A stretch of DNA of 7,609 bases from Halothiobacillaceae bacterium (GCA_011380105.1 DRZW01000126.1:1-7609), one strand, 5' to 3'. Positions 1 to 6,328 are shown, numbered from the stretch's first letter. Program-made: numbers and translations. Notes: generated by a model from the sequence alone, not told the origin.

Positions 1-2
1 AT

Positions 3-217
3 GGTCTAGTAACGCGGTTGATTTTAGGTACCAATCGCCGATATTGCCTGGTGTTTGGTCATGCTTTGCGAATAATAATAACGGATTACAAACGGGGAGT
101 CGGCGCTGATGACCGAGATTTAATCGATTTGCGCTTTCGCAACGCAACTTATTGGGCTACCGCATCCTTTTGCTATTGGGCAGCATGATTGCAATGGCCA
201 TCTGGTATAGAGGGTAA
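3..217 (+). pseudogene. possible frameshifted 3' end of an unidentified membrane-protein gene
   Basis: The frame starting at base 3 is open from the window edge to 143 and reads into segments such as DDRDLIDLRFRN. At 139-148 there is a tandem duplication, GCAAC twice. Dropping one copy joins this frame to a second one (149-217) that encodes a hydrophobic tail, LLGYRILLLLGSMIAMAIWY, then RG and a TAA stop. The joined product would be about 69 residues with one membrane segment at its C-terminus. I do not recognise the family. Against it: three successive ATA codons and other rare codons, unlike the clear genes here, and a 62-codon open frame at this base composition is not rare by chance. It is as likely to be non-coding sequence. 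Confidence 0.2.
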
Positions 218-419
218 GTCAGTTAGCAGGCAGAAGATGTGGTAGACCGTGCCCAGCCGGCTGCCTTGGCGCCCATAAGATGCATTTGTATCTTAAACGC
301 GACACCGGTGCTATGAATATACCTGCAAAGCGAGCGCCGGGAGAGCATGACTTGTTAGGCCGAAGATTTAAATAATCTAGATCGGCAGTTTAAGGTTTAG
401 AATCAAAGATGTTCAGGGC
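218..419. other. gene-free stretch upstream of the DUF3429 gene
   Basis: I see no start codon with a ribosome-binding site followed by a usable frame on either strand. The stretch contains a 10-bp palindrome CAGCCGGCTG (254-263), a hairpin (276-295, listed separately) and a weak A/T-rich dyad, AGATT/AATCT (364-378). No tRNA or clear terminator is visible. Together with the possible gene end to its left it looks like degraded or regulatory spacer DNA. Confidence 0.5.
276..295 (+). repeat. short inverted repeat, hairpin or operator-like dyad
   Basis: TAAGATGC and GTATCTTA flank a four-base loop (ATTT), giving an 8-bp stem with one G-U pair when read on the plus strand. No T-run follows, so it is not a standard terminator. 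It lies about 125 bases upstream of the promoter proposed for the DUF3429 gene. The role is unknown; a chance dyad is possible. Confidence 0.35.
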
Positions 420-447
420 TTTAACCCAGGGCGCAAATGGCTATACT
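420..447 (+). promoter_or_regulatory. predicted sigma70-type promoter for the DUF3429-DUF502 pair
   Basis: A good -10 hexamer TATACT (442-447) sits 16 bases after a weak -35, TTTAAC (420-425). Transcription would begin near 454 and leave a leader of about 30 bases with a strong Shine-Dalgarno AGGAG at 471-475, seven bases before the ATG at 483. The -35 is poor, so the assignment rests mainly on the -10 and its spacing to the gene. Confidence 0.45.
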
Positions 448-482
448 CGGCGGGTAAACTCGAAACAATCAGGAGAAAACCA

Positions 483-944
483 ATGCGCAATCGCGCTTAT
501 CTGTTAGGCATCGCTGGGGTGGTGCCGTTCTGGGCACTGGCTTTACTTGTCTGGTGGCTGCCGTTTTCCGGTGCGATGTGGGCATTAACTGCGCTGAGTT
601 TTTATGCAGCGGTGATTGTCAGCTTTCTCGGTGCAGTGCATTGGGGGGTGTTGTTAGCCACAGAGCCGGCCGAGCGCGCCCTAATTCCTAGCGGCGAGAA
701 AAGCCGCCTGTTTTGGGGGGTGGTGCCGGCTATACTGGCTTTCTTGATTTTGTTGATTCCCCCGCCCGAAGTACGCTTGTCGCTGTTGTTTATCGTTCTG
801 ATTGCAACCTGGTCGCTAGACCGGCGGTTGTTGGCTGGGTTGCCAAGTGACTGGTCCTATCTGCGATTGCGTGCTGTTTTAACTGTGCTGGCGGCGCTGG
901 CTATTCTGGCTGCGCTTGGTGGTTTGGTCTATACGCTTGGCTAA
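483..944 (+). CDS. DUF3429 family inner-membrane protein
   Basis: A 153-residue, very hydrophobic protein that fits the DUF3429 family, whose function is not established. About five membrane segments can be seen: residues 5-27, 31-58, 77-93, 97-112 and 128-152. Family-like motifs are SFLGAVHWG (47-55), at the end of the second segment, and PSDWSYLRLRAVLT (121-134), just before the last one. There is no separate cleavable signal peptide; the first segment most likely stays as an anchor. The start is well fixed by AGGAG seven bases upstream. Its stop is followed after one base by the ATG of the DUF502 gene, so the two are probably co-transcribed and translationally coupled. The family call rests on motif and topology recall, not on a search. 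Confidence 0.85.
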   Translation: MRNRAYLLGIAGVVPFWALALLVWWLPFSGAMWALTALSFYAAVIVSFLGAVHWGVLLATEPAERALIPSGEKSRLFWGVVPAILAFLILLIPPPEVRLSLLFIVLIATWSLDRRLLAGLPSDWSYLRLRAVLTVLAALAILAALGGLVYTLG

Positions 945-945
945 T

Positions 946-1695
946 ATGCACGTTTTTTTGCGCTGCATCAGACTCTGGCTTAGGCGGCATTTTCGTGGCT
1001 ATCGTTTCAAGCGCCACTGGATTATGGCTCGGCGCTGGTTTTTTGCTGGGCTGTTAGTTTGGATTCCGCTGGCGGTGACTATTTGGATTGTCAGCCTGCT
1101 AATCGGCTTTATGGATAAAACCATGCTGCTGGTACCCAAGGATTACCGCCCGGCGGAGTTGCTAGGGTTTAATATCCCCGGCTTTGGTGCTGTGCTCGCA
1201 TTGGGTATCGTCATGCTCACCGGCATGGCGGTGGCAAATATCTTTGGTCAGCGATTTTTGCGGGGTGGTGAGTTCTTGCTCAACCGCATCCCGCTGGTGC
1301 GCAATATCTACTCCTCGGTCAAGCAGGTGGTGCAGACCTTTATAGCCAAGGAGTCGCGCTCCTTTCGGGAGGCGGTATTGGTGGAATACCCGCGGCGCGG
1401 GCTATGGTCGGTGGCGTTTGTCACAGCCGATGCCCCACCGCAGGCCAACGAAGGCGAGGACGAACATTGGGTGACGTTGTTTGTGCCCACCGCTCCCAAT
1501 CCGACCACCGGCTTTGTCATTCTGGCTAAAGAATCTGAGCTGCGCGCATTGGATATTCGCGTGGATGAGGCGTTTCGGATGGTGGTTTCGCTAGGCATGG
1601 TAACCCCGGATAAATGCCGTGCGAGCAAGCCTGCTGATCCCGTCAATGCGGTGCCCGTTAAGCCTGATGTGCCCAATCAATCCCCGCCGCCATAA
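946..1695 (+). CDS. DUF502 family inner-membrane protein
   Basis: A 249-residue protein of the DUF502 family, membrane proteins of unknown function often found next to aspS in gammaproteobacteria. The N-terminus is basic (residues 1-30, many Arg), followed by membrane segments at about 31-53 (FFAGLLVWIPLAVTIWIVSL) and 78-100. Family signatures follow: RIPLVRNIYSSVKQV (114-128), then a soluble part with VPTAPNPTTGF (180-190) and a Val-Asp-Glu-Ala-Phe segment (206-210). The tail (about 225-249) is Pro-rich and probably disordered. The ATG at 946 lies one base after the DUF3429 stop, which suggests coupled translation. The ATG at 1024 (residue 27, MARRWFFAGLL) is a serious alternative, since many relatives begin there; neither start has a good Shine-Dalgarno. 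The TTG at 916 would overlap DUF3429 and is less likely. Aspartyl-tRNA synthetase follows after a 150-base gap. Confidence 0.9.
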   Translation: MHVFLRCIRLWLRRHFRGYRFKRHWIMARRWFFAGLLVWIPLAVTIWIVSLLIGFMDKTMLLVPKDYRPAELLGFNIPGFGAVLALGIVMLTGMAVANIFGQRFLRGGEFLLNRIPLVRNIYSSVKQVVQTFIAKESRSFREAVLVEYPRRGLWSVAFVTADAPPQANEGEDEHWVTLFVPTAPNPTTGFVILAKESELRALDIRVDEAFRMVVSLGMVTPDKCRASKPADPVNAVPVKPDVPNQSPPP

Positions 1696-1749
1696 TCCGT
1701 TTTTTGATGATATGTTAAGCGGGTACTCGAAAAAAAGCCGGTTTGTCGC

Positions 1750-1755
1750 TATGAT
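1750..1755 (+). promoter_or_regulatory. possible -10 element upstream of aspS
   Basis: TATGAT lies about 90 bases before the aspS ATG and is the best -10 match in the 150-base gap after DUF502. No convincing -35 is found 16-18 bases upstream, so the call is weak. No terminator follows DUF502, so aspS could also be read from the upstream promoter. Confidence 0.25.
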
Positions 1756-1785
1756 ACGCGGTTTTCTGATAGAACTTCTGACGCT

Positions 1786-1802
1786 CGGTGGCAAATCCAC
1801 CG
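1786..1802 (+). promoter_or_regulatory. hairpin in the aspS leader
   Basis: CGGTGG and CCACCG pair perfectly around the five-base loop CAAAT, and a flanking T-G pair can extend the stem. It ends 43 bases before the aspS start. No T-run follows directly, so it is not a normal terminator. It could be a leader structure affecting translation or mRNA stability, or a chance dyad. I see no T-box features, and none are expected in this group. Confidence 0.3.
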
Positions 1803-1845
1803 GCCTGCTTCCCATTTTGGATTTTAGCTTCGAGGACAATCGGCG

Positions 1846-3639
1846 ATGACAATGCGCACGCACACCTGCGGTCATGTAGATCACCAACTGCTTGATCAAC
1901 ACGTAACGCTCGTTGGCTGGGTCAATCGCCGCCGCGACCACGGCGGGGTGATTTTTGTGGATCTGCGCGACCGTGAAGGTCTGGTGCAAGTGGTTTTTGA
2001 TCCAGACGACCCGGCGATGTTTGCCCAAGCCGAAACCCTGCGCAACGAATTTGTAATTCAAGTTAGCGGTCGGGTGCGTCGTCGCCCCGATGGCACGGAA
2101 AACCCCAATATTGTCTCCGGTCAGGTTGAGGTTTTTGCTCTGGAATTGACGATCCTAAACCGTGCCGAGCCACTGCCGTTTCAGCTTGATGATGACCGTA
2201 CCCACGAAGAGCACCGCCTGCGCTACCGTTATCTGGATCTGCGCCGCCCGGAGATGCTCGCTCGCCTGCGCTTGCGTCACAAGGTGACCGCCATTATGCG
2301 CCGTTTTCTGGATGAGCATGAATTTATCGATGTGGAAACACCGGTATTGACCCGGGCCACACCGGAAGGCGCGCGCGATTATCTTGTGCCCTCGCGTACC
2401 CATCCGGGTGAGTTTTTCGCCTTGCCGCAATCGCCGCAATTATTCAAGCAGTTATTGATGGTCTCAGGGCTGGAGCGTTATTACCAGATCGTTAAATGCT
2501 TCCGCGATGAAGATCTGCGCGCTGACCGCCAGCCTGAGTTCACCCAGCTGGATATCGAAACCAGCTTTATGGATGAAGATGAAGTCATGGCGTTGATCGA
2601 AAAGATGATGCGCCAGCTATTTATTGAATCCATTGGAGAGCCATTGCCCGACCCGCTGCCGCGTCTGACCTGGGCTGAGGCTATGCGCCGTTTTGGCTCC
2701 GATAAGCCCGATCTGCGTATTCCGCTGGAGCTGGTGGATGTGGCCGACTTGCTGGTGGATGTGGATTTTAAAGTCTTCTCCGGCCCGGCCAATGACCCGC
2801 GCGGACGGGTAGCGGCCATGCGTGTGCCCGGCGGTGGCAAAATGCCACGCAAACAGATTGATGATTACACCAAATATGTTTCAATTTTTGGCGCCAAAGG
2901 TTTGGCTTATATTAAGGTCAATGAGCTAGCCAAGGGTCGAGAAGGGCTGCAATCGCCGATTTTGAAATTCCTGACCGATGAAGCGATCGACGGCATTATC
3001 GAGCGTACCGGGGTTGAGGATGGTGACTTGATCTTCTTCGGTGCTGATAAGGCCAAGATCGTCAACGAGTCATTAGGTAACTTACGGGTGCGTCTCGGCC
3101 ATGATCTGGATATGGTCGAGCATGGTTATCGTGCGCTGTGGGTGGTGGATTTCCCGATGTTTGAATATGACGAAGCCGATGGCCGTCATTATGCCTTGCA
3201 CCATCCGTTTACCGCCCCGCATCCAGATGATCTGGATAAACTAGATACCGACCCTGAGCAGGTGCGTTCACGCGCCTATGACTTTGTCTTAAATGGCTAT
3301 GAGCTCGGGGGCGGTTCGGTGCGTATTCACGATTCGGCCACCCAAACGCGCGTATTCAAACAGCTAGGTATTGATGAACAAGAAGCGCAGGAGAAATTTG
3401 GCTTCTTGCTCGATGCCTTAAAGTATGGCGCACCCCCGATGGCGGGCATCGCTTTCGGTCTAGACCGGATCATCATGCTAATGAGCGGTGCGGCCTCAAT
3501 TCGCGATGTAATCGCCTTCCCGAAAACCCAATCGGCAGGTTGCCTGCTTACAGATGCGCCGGGTGAGGTTGATGCAGCTGCACTGCGTGAGTTGTCCATC
3601 CGGGTGCGCAAACCACCGGCCGAGCAGGCCAAGCAATAA
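1846..3639 (+). CDS. aspS: aspartyl-tRNA synthetase, bacterial type, predicted non-discriminating (Asp/Asn)
   Basis: A cytoplasmic class II synthetase that activates L-aspartate with ATP and loads it on tRNA-Asp. At 597 residues it has the usual bacterial length. The OB-fold anticodon-binding domain is about 1-110. The catalytic core starts near 120 and contains [10 protein letters not shown] (126-135), [14 protein letters not shown] (171-184), motif 2 [18 protein letters not shown] (219-236) and motif 3 GIAFGLDR (534-541). The bacterial GAD insertion spans about 290-420. In the anticodon domain RRRDHGG places His32 where E. coli has Leu30; this His, with the Gly at 83 in RPDG, matches the non-discriminating Pseudomonas aeruginosa enzyme, which also charges tRNA-Asn. 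GAGG (1832-1835) lies 10 bases before the first ATG and 16 before the second (1852), which favours the first start, although many relatives begin at the second (MRTHTCG). A terminator follows. The specificity call is inferred from motifs. Confidence 0.98.
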   Translation: MTMRTHTCGHVDHQLLDQHVTLVGWVNRRRDHGGVIFVDLRDREGLVQVVFDPDDPAMFAQAETLRNEFVIQVSGRVRRRPDGTENPNIVSGQVEVFALELTILNRAEPLPFQLDDDRTHEEHRLRYRYLDLRRPEMLARLRLRHKVTAIMRRFLDEHEFIDVETPVLTRATPEGARDYLVPSRTHPGEFFALPQSPQLFKQLLMVSGLERYYQIVKCFRDEDLRADRQPEFTQLDIETSFMDEDEVMALIEKMMRQLFIESIGEPLPDPLPRLTWAEAMRRFGSDKPDLRIPLELVDVADLLVDVDFKVFSGPANDPRGRVAAMRVPGGGKMPRKQIDDYTKYVSIFGAKGLAYIKVNELAKGREGLQSPILKFLTDEAIDGIIERTGVEDGDLIFFGADKAKIVNESLGNLRVRLGHDLDMVEHGYRALWVVDFPMFEYDEADGRHYALHHPFTAPHPDDLDKLDTDPEQVRSRAYDFVLNGYELGGGSVRIHDSATQTRVFKQLGIDEQEAQEKFGFLLDALKYGAPPMAGIAFGLDRIIMLMSGAASIRDVIAFPKTQSAGCLLTDAPGEVDAAALRELSIRVRKPPAEQAKQ

Positions 3640-3658
3640 TCAGCCAGACGGTAAGTTC

Positions 3659-3687
3659 AAAAGCGCTGAGCCAATCGGCGCTTTTCT
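3659..3687 (+). terminator. rho-independent terminator after aspS
   Basis: AAAAGCGC (3659-3666) pairs perfectly with GCGCTTTT (3678-3685) around an 11-base loop, and the stem ends in a run of T followed by CTT. It begins about 20 bases after the aspS stop. It should end the aspS transcript and make nadA a separate unit. The short GC core (4 bp) suggests moderate strength. Confidence 0.75.
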
Positions 3688-3756
3688 TGGTTGCAAGTAA
3701 CCTGATCTGACCCCAGACTTATCTAGTGTCTGCTAGAACCTTTGAGAGTCAAAGCT

Positions 3757-4860
3757 ATGACAGAACCTGTCGATATTGACCGTGCTGCCAGAACGGTGCC
3801 GGTGGCACTAAAGCCGGCAATTGCCCGTCAGGCACTAGCGGCTCGGCCTGATCCCACCGACCCATCCGAGCGGGCTGAGTTGATTGAGCAGATTAAAACA
3901 CTGCTTAAACAACGCGATGCGGTGTTGGTCGTGCACTACTATGTGGATGCCGAGCTGCAAAAGCTGGCCGATGCTACGGGCGGACGGGTTTCTGACTCCC
4001 TGGATATGGCCGCGTTTGGTCGTGATCACCCCGCCCAGACCTTAGTGGTGTGCGGGGTTCGCTTTATGGGCGAGACGGCCAAAATATTAAGCCCGGAGAA
4101 AACCGTGCTGATGCCCGATCTGCATGCCGAGTGTTCGCTCGATTTAAGCTGTCCACCCGATGAGTTTTCCGCCTTTTGTGATGCCCATCCTGAGCGCACG
4201 GTGGTGGTCTACGCCAACACCTCAGCTGAGGTCAAGGCACGGGCGGATTGGATTGTCACCAGTTCCAATGCGCTTGAGATTATCCGCTATCTACACGAGC
4301 AAGGCGAGTCAATCCTATGGGGGCCGGATAAACATTTAGGGCGTTACATCCAGCAACAGACCGGTGCGGATATGCTGCTCTGGCAGGGCTCCTGTGTGGT
4401 TCACGATGAATTCCGAGCCGATGAGCTCAAAGCCTTGCGAGCTAAACACCCAAAGGCGGCGGTGCTGGTGCATCCGGAATCACCCGAGGCGGTGGTCGCC
4501 CAAGCCGATCGCGTGGGCTCGACAAGCCAGCTGATTAAAGCGGCCAGCGAGCTGGATAACCCCGAGTTTATCGTCGCCACCGATTACGGCATCTTCCATA
4601 AAATGCAGCAGGCCGCACCGGATAAGAAACTGATTGAAGCCCCCACTGGTGGCAAATCGGCAACCTGTGTTTCCTGCGCTCATTGCCCATGGATGGCCAT
4701 GAACGGCCTCTCACGCGTGATCGCCGCGCTAGAAGAACCCGAGAGCCATGCCGTGACCGTTGACCCCAACGTGCGTGAAGGCGCACTAGCCTCGATTAAC
4801 CGAATGCTGGATTTCTCGGCCAAACGCGGCATATTGACTGCCGGCAATAACGACGCCTAA
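3757..4860 (+). CDS. nadA: quinolinate synthase NadA
   Basis: A 367-residue cytoplasmic enzyme of de novo NAD synthesis. It condenses iminoaspartate, made from aspartate by NadB, with dihydroxyacetone phosphate to give quinolinate. The sequence follows E. coli NadA closely throughout: [19 protein letters not shown] (58-76), [17 protein letters not shown] (100-116), [20 protein letters not shown] (149-168) and HPESPEAV (239-246). The three Cys expected to bind the [4Fe-4S] cluster are Cys126 (AECSLDL), Cys213 (GSCVVHDEF) and Cys310 (last Cys of [10 protein letters not shown]); their spacings of 87 and 97 residues equal those of E. coli Cys113, Cys200 and Cys297. The ATG at 3757 has GAGAG eight bases upstream; a TTG at 3742 would add only five residues and overlap that site. 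No nadB is in the window. It follows the aspS terminator, but I cannot find a clear promoter of its own. Confidence 0.98.
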   Translation: MTEPVDIDRAARTVPVALKPAIARQALAARPDPTDPSERAELIEQIKTLLKQRDAVLVVHYYVDAELQKLADATGGRVSDSLDMAAFGRDHPAQTLVVCGVRFMGETAKILSPEKTVLMPDLHAECSLDLSCPPDEFSAFCDAHPERTVVVYANTSAEVKARADWIVTSSNALEIIRYLHEQGESILWGPDKHLGRYIQQQTGADMLLWQGSCVVHDEFRADELKALRAKHPKAAVLVHPESPEAVVAQADRVGSTSQLIKAASELDNPEFIVATDYGIFHKMQQAAPDKKLIEAPTGGKSATCVSCAHCPWMAMNGLSRVIAALEEPESHAVTVDPNVREGALASINRMLDFSAKRGILTAGNNDA

Positions 4861-4901
4861 GTGGGCGAACCGCAATTAGGAAAAATAATTTTCATTTTTT
4901 T
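4856..4901 (+). terminator. possible terminator overlapping the nadA stop
   Basis: CCTAAGTGG (4856-4864) can pair with CCGC (4870-4873) and TTAGG (4876-4880) around the loop GCGAA, with a two-base AA bulge. The first arm includes the nadA stop codon. The T-rich run (TTTTCATTTTTTT) begins only about nine bases after the stem, farther than in a standard terminator. It may instead be part of the A/T-rich region ahead of the tRNA promoter. Confidence 0.3.
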
Positions 4902-4948
4902 GAAAAAAAAGGCTTGCATCATCCCCGAAACCTTGTAGAATGCGCTCC
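4881..4948 (+). promoter_or_regulatory. strong stable-RNA-type promoter of the tRNA cluster
   Basis: The -35 TTGCAT (4914-4919) and -10 TAGAAT (4936-4941) are separated by 16 bases. Directly after the -10 comes the GC-rich discriminator GCGCTCC (4942-4948), close to the GCGCC-type discriminator of rRNA and tRNA promoters under stringent control by ppGpp and DksA. The 30 bases before the -35 (4881-4910) are phased A and T tracts that look like an UP element for the RNA polymerase alpha subunit. Transcription should begin near 4948, leaving a leader of about 50 bases before the first tRNA. Growth-rate control is inferred from the similarity. Confidence 0.85.
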
Positions 4949-4997
4949 AACAAAACGACATGCGCTAACCGAAATTTGTTTCTGTTAGTTGGTGTAG

Positions 4998-5073
4998 GCG
5001 GGAATAGCTCAGCTGGTAGAGCACAACCTTGCCAAGGTTGGGGTCGCGAGTTCGAATCTCGTTTCCCGCTCCA
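4998..5073 (+). tRNA. tRNA-Gly (anticodon GCC)
   Basis: A complete 76-base cloverleaf. Acceptor arms GCGGGAA and TTCCCGC pair fully, the D arm is GCTC/GAGC, the anticodon stem is CAACC/GGTTG with the loop TTGCCAA (GCC at 5031-5033), and the T arm is GCGAG/CTCGT with TTCGAAT. The discriminator is T and CCA is encoded. It reads the glycine codons GGC and GGT and is the first gene of the three-tRNA transcript. Confidence 0.98.
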
Positions 5074-5087
5074 AACATCATGTTGTC

Positions 5088-5163
5088 GGGTGGTTAGCTC
5101 AGTTGGTAGAGCGGCGCCCTTACAAGGCGTAGGTCGGGAGTTCGAGCCTCTCACCACCCACCA
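5088..5163 (+). tRNA. tRNA-Val (anticodon TAC)
   Basis: A complete 76-base cloverleaf lying 14 bases after tRNA-Gly. The acceptor stem is GGGTGGT/ACCACCC, the anticodon stem GCGCC/GGCGT with the loop CTTACAA (TAC at 5121-5123), and the T arm GGGAG/CTCTC with TTCGAGC. The discriminator is A and CCA is encoded. It reads valine GTA and GTG, and further GTN codons if U34 is modified in the usual way. Confidence 0.98.
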
Positions 5164-5168
5164 TCAAA

Positions 5169-5245
5169 GCGGCGGTAGTTCAGTTGGTTAGAATGCCGGC
5201 CTGTCACGCCGGAGGTCGCGAGTTCGAGCCTCGTCCGCCGCGCCA
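5169..5245 (+). tRNA. tRNA-Asp (anticodon GTC)
   Basis: A complete 77-base cloverleaf, five bases after tRNA-Val. The acceptor stem GCGGCGG/CCGCCGC is perfect, the D arm is GTTC/GAAT with the G-T pair also found in E. coli tRNA-Asp, the anticodon stem is CCGGC/GCCGG with the loop CTGTCAC (GTC at 5203-5205), and the T arm is GCGAG/CTCGT. G is the discriminator, as AspRS identity requires, and CCA is encoded. It is a substrate of the AspRS encoded upstream. I see no copy of its 3' end elsewhere in the window that would mark an integrated element. Confidence 0.98.
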
Positions 5246-5253
5246 CTTTGATG

Positions 5254-5283
5254 AAAAAAGCCCACCATACGGTGGGCTTTTTT
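5254..5283. terminator. strong bidirectional terminator between the tRNA cluster and the SpeE-like gene
   Basis: AAAAAAGCCCACC (5254-5266) and GGTGGGCTTTTTT (5271-5283) form a perfect 13-bp stem with the four-base loop ATAC. Read on the plus strand it ends the tRNA transcript eight bases after the tRNA-Asp CCA. Read on the minus strand it also ends in a run of T, 38 bases after the stop of the SpeE-like gene, so it can serve both converging units. Confidence 0.93.
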
Positions 5284-5321
5284 CTGTCTACAAAAAACGT
5301 TCATTCTTATTTGTAGTGCAC

Positions 5322-6107
5322 TCAGCCACAGCTTGGTTTTACCCGGTTGGGGTTGATCGGGTTTTGTGGCTCAATCCAGCGCCAAGCCTGCTCAAGCGCA
5401 CGACGAACAGGCGCAGATTGCCCCTCGCGCCGCTGCCATGCCAGTTGTAGGTCATCAAACTGCCAAGCCTGTTTGCGGTAGCACATCACCGTATTAAGCC
5501 GTTCGGGGATATGTGCAGTCAGAGCCTTGCTATCGAGGTGCTGACTTAGTTTGCGGTGTAGCTGGACAACCTGGGACAGATTGTTACGCCAGATATTCAC
5601 CGCCAGCACGCCACCGGGGCGTAACAGGCCGATAATCTTGGCCACACTGGGTTCAGGCAGCTCCACCATTGCCTGGTGGTCAAAAAGATCTACCAAAATC
5701 ACATCCTGCATCGAGTCCTGCGGTTGCCAGTGCGCTTGGGTTATATCGCCAAAATGCAGCTCCAATCGAGGATGCTTAAGATCAAGATCAAAATGATTCT
5801 GAGCAATTTCTGCTAAAACAGGCCGATAGTCCCAGCAAGTGATTTGATGCGGGGTGAACTGCAATAAAAAGCGTGCCAGAGCACCGCCCCCCAAGCCCAG
5901 TATCGTGATGTTCTGGGGCGCGTCAGCCAAAATCAGCGGCAGGATCAGCGCCCGATAATAGCCAAAGCTTAACTGCTCCGGTCGATGCGGTGTCCATGCG
6001 GATTGCGCTACGCTTGAGTCAAAGAACAGGCTGGTAAGTCTCGTATCGCTTTCTACCCGGATATCGCCGTATTCGTCTTGGTAGTGCGTACTGCGGGCAG
6101 CTTTCAT
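5322..6107 (-). CDS. spermidine-synthase-like (SpeE-fold) SAM-binding protein
   Basis: A 261-residue soluble protein that resembles the spermidine synthase superfamily. LSFGYYRALILPLIL (46-60) sits where SpeE has its YHE...HPPL helix. The nucleotide-binding motif is ITILGLGGGAL (67-77), followed by CWDYRPVLAEIA (91-102), FGDI (119-122) and DVILVDLFDHQ (135-145), then LRPGGVLAVNIW (162-173). True aminopropyltransferases normally have GGGDG and a D(S/T)xDP-type catalytic site; here these read GGGAL and DLFDHQ, so polyamine synthesis is doubtful. A SAM-dependent methyltransferase or a non-catalytic relative is as likely. The C-terminal part (from about 205) is poorly conserved as far as I can judge. 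The ATG has no clear Shine-Dalgarno. The gene stands alone, converging on the tRNA cluster, with 419 gene-free bases upstream. Confidence 0.8.
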   Translation of the reverse strand: MKAARSTHYQDEYGDIRVESDTRLTSLFFDSSVAQSAWTPHRPEQLSFGYYRALILPLILADAPQNITILGLGGGALARFLLQFTPHQITCWDYRPVLAEIAQNHFDLDLKHPRLELHFGDITQAHWQPQDSMQDVILVDLFDHQAMVELPEPSVAKIIGLLRPGGVLAVNIWRNNLSQVVQLHRKLSQHLDSKALTAHIPERLNTVMCYRKQAWQFDDLQLAWQRREGQSAPVRRALEQAWRWIEPQNPINPNRVKPSCG

Positions 6108-6150
6108 GGGATTTATTCTTGATTAAGATTCGGGCACAGACTCAAGGCGC

Positions 6151-6165
6151 GCGGCAAGTTGCCGC
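6151..6165. repeat. perfect 15-bp dyad, operator-like
   Basis: GCGGCAA-G-TTGCCGC is a perfect 7-bp inverted repeat around one central base, 44 bases upstream of the SpeE-like ATG. Its size and symmetry fit a site for a dimeric repressor, and it falls just after the weak candidate promoter of that gene. As RNA it could also form a 6-bp hairpin with the loop AGT. No regulator gene is nearby, so no name can be given. Confidence 0.4.
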
Positions 6166-6168
6166 TAA

Positions 6169-6208
6169 TAAGATTTCAAAAACAATACCGGCACTTGATT
6201 AAATCTTA
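6169..6208. repeat. 8-bp inverted repeat with a 24-base spacer
   Basis: TAAGATTT (6169-6176) and AAATCTTA (6201-6208) are perfect inverted copies. They flank the weak promoter candidate of the SpeE-like gene. A nine-base direct repeat, CTTGATTAA, occurs at about 6119-6127 and 6194-6202 and overlaps the right arm. Function unknown; A/T-rich dyads of this size can arise by chance. Confidence 0.3.
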
Positions 6209-6297
6209 AACCGCAGGTAATTAATCGGCCCTTTAAAGCAGCGCTGACTAGACTGTGTTGATATTCAGCCCCACTTTATTCGCCATTGATATAGGAA

Positions 6298-6328
6298 GGC
6301 GGGTATTTCCATATTTAATGATACCGCC
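6298..6328. repeat. imperfect hairpin (GGCGGGTAT / ATACCGCC)
   Basis: The arms pair over eight base pairs with one bulged G and a 14-base A/T-rich loop. No T-run follows on either strand, so a terminator is unlikely. It could be a structured RNA element or an eroded repeat. Confidence 0.3.

Noticed and set aside
916..945. TTG start for the DUF502 gene
   Set aside because: It would overlap the DUF3429 gene by 29 bases with no ribosome-binding site and adds residues not expected in the family; the ATG at 946 or 1024 is better.
1591..2061. Minus-strand open frame of 156 codons across the end of DUF502 and the start of aspS
   Set aside because: It lies opposite two well-supported genes, shows no family motif, and its composition is that of a shadow frame.
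4876..5157. Minus-strand open frame of 93 codons across the tRNA genes
   Set aside because: It is the complement of tRNA-Gly and tRNA-Val; peptides such as GSNSRP from T-arm sequence are a known false-gene pattern.
5288..5316. Inverted repeat CTACAAA / TTTGTAG near the end of the SpeE-like gene
   Set aside because: The stem is only 7 bp and A/T-rich with a 15-base loop and no T-run, and a far stronger terminator is next to it.
5169..5321. tRNA-Asp as an attachment site of an integrated element
   Set aside because: No integrase gene and no second copy of the tRNA 3' end were found; a normal terminator follows and the next gene looks chromosomal.
4940..5450. Two plus-strand open frames (4940-5191 and 5184-5450) over the tRNA cluster and the terminator
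   Set aside because: They translate tRNA sequence (GREFE-type peptides from T arms), and the second runs through the terminator into the opposite strand of the SpeE-like gene.
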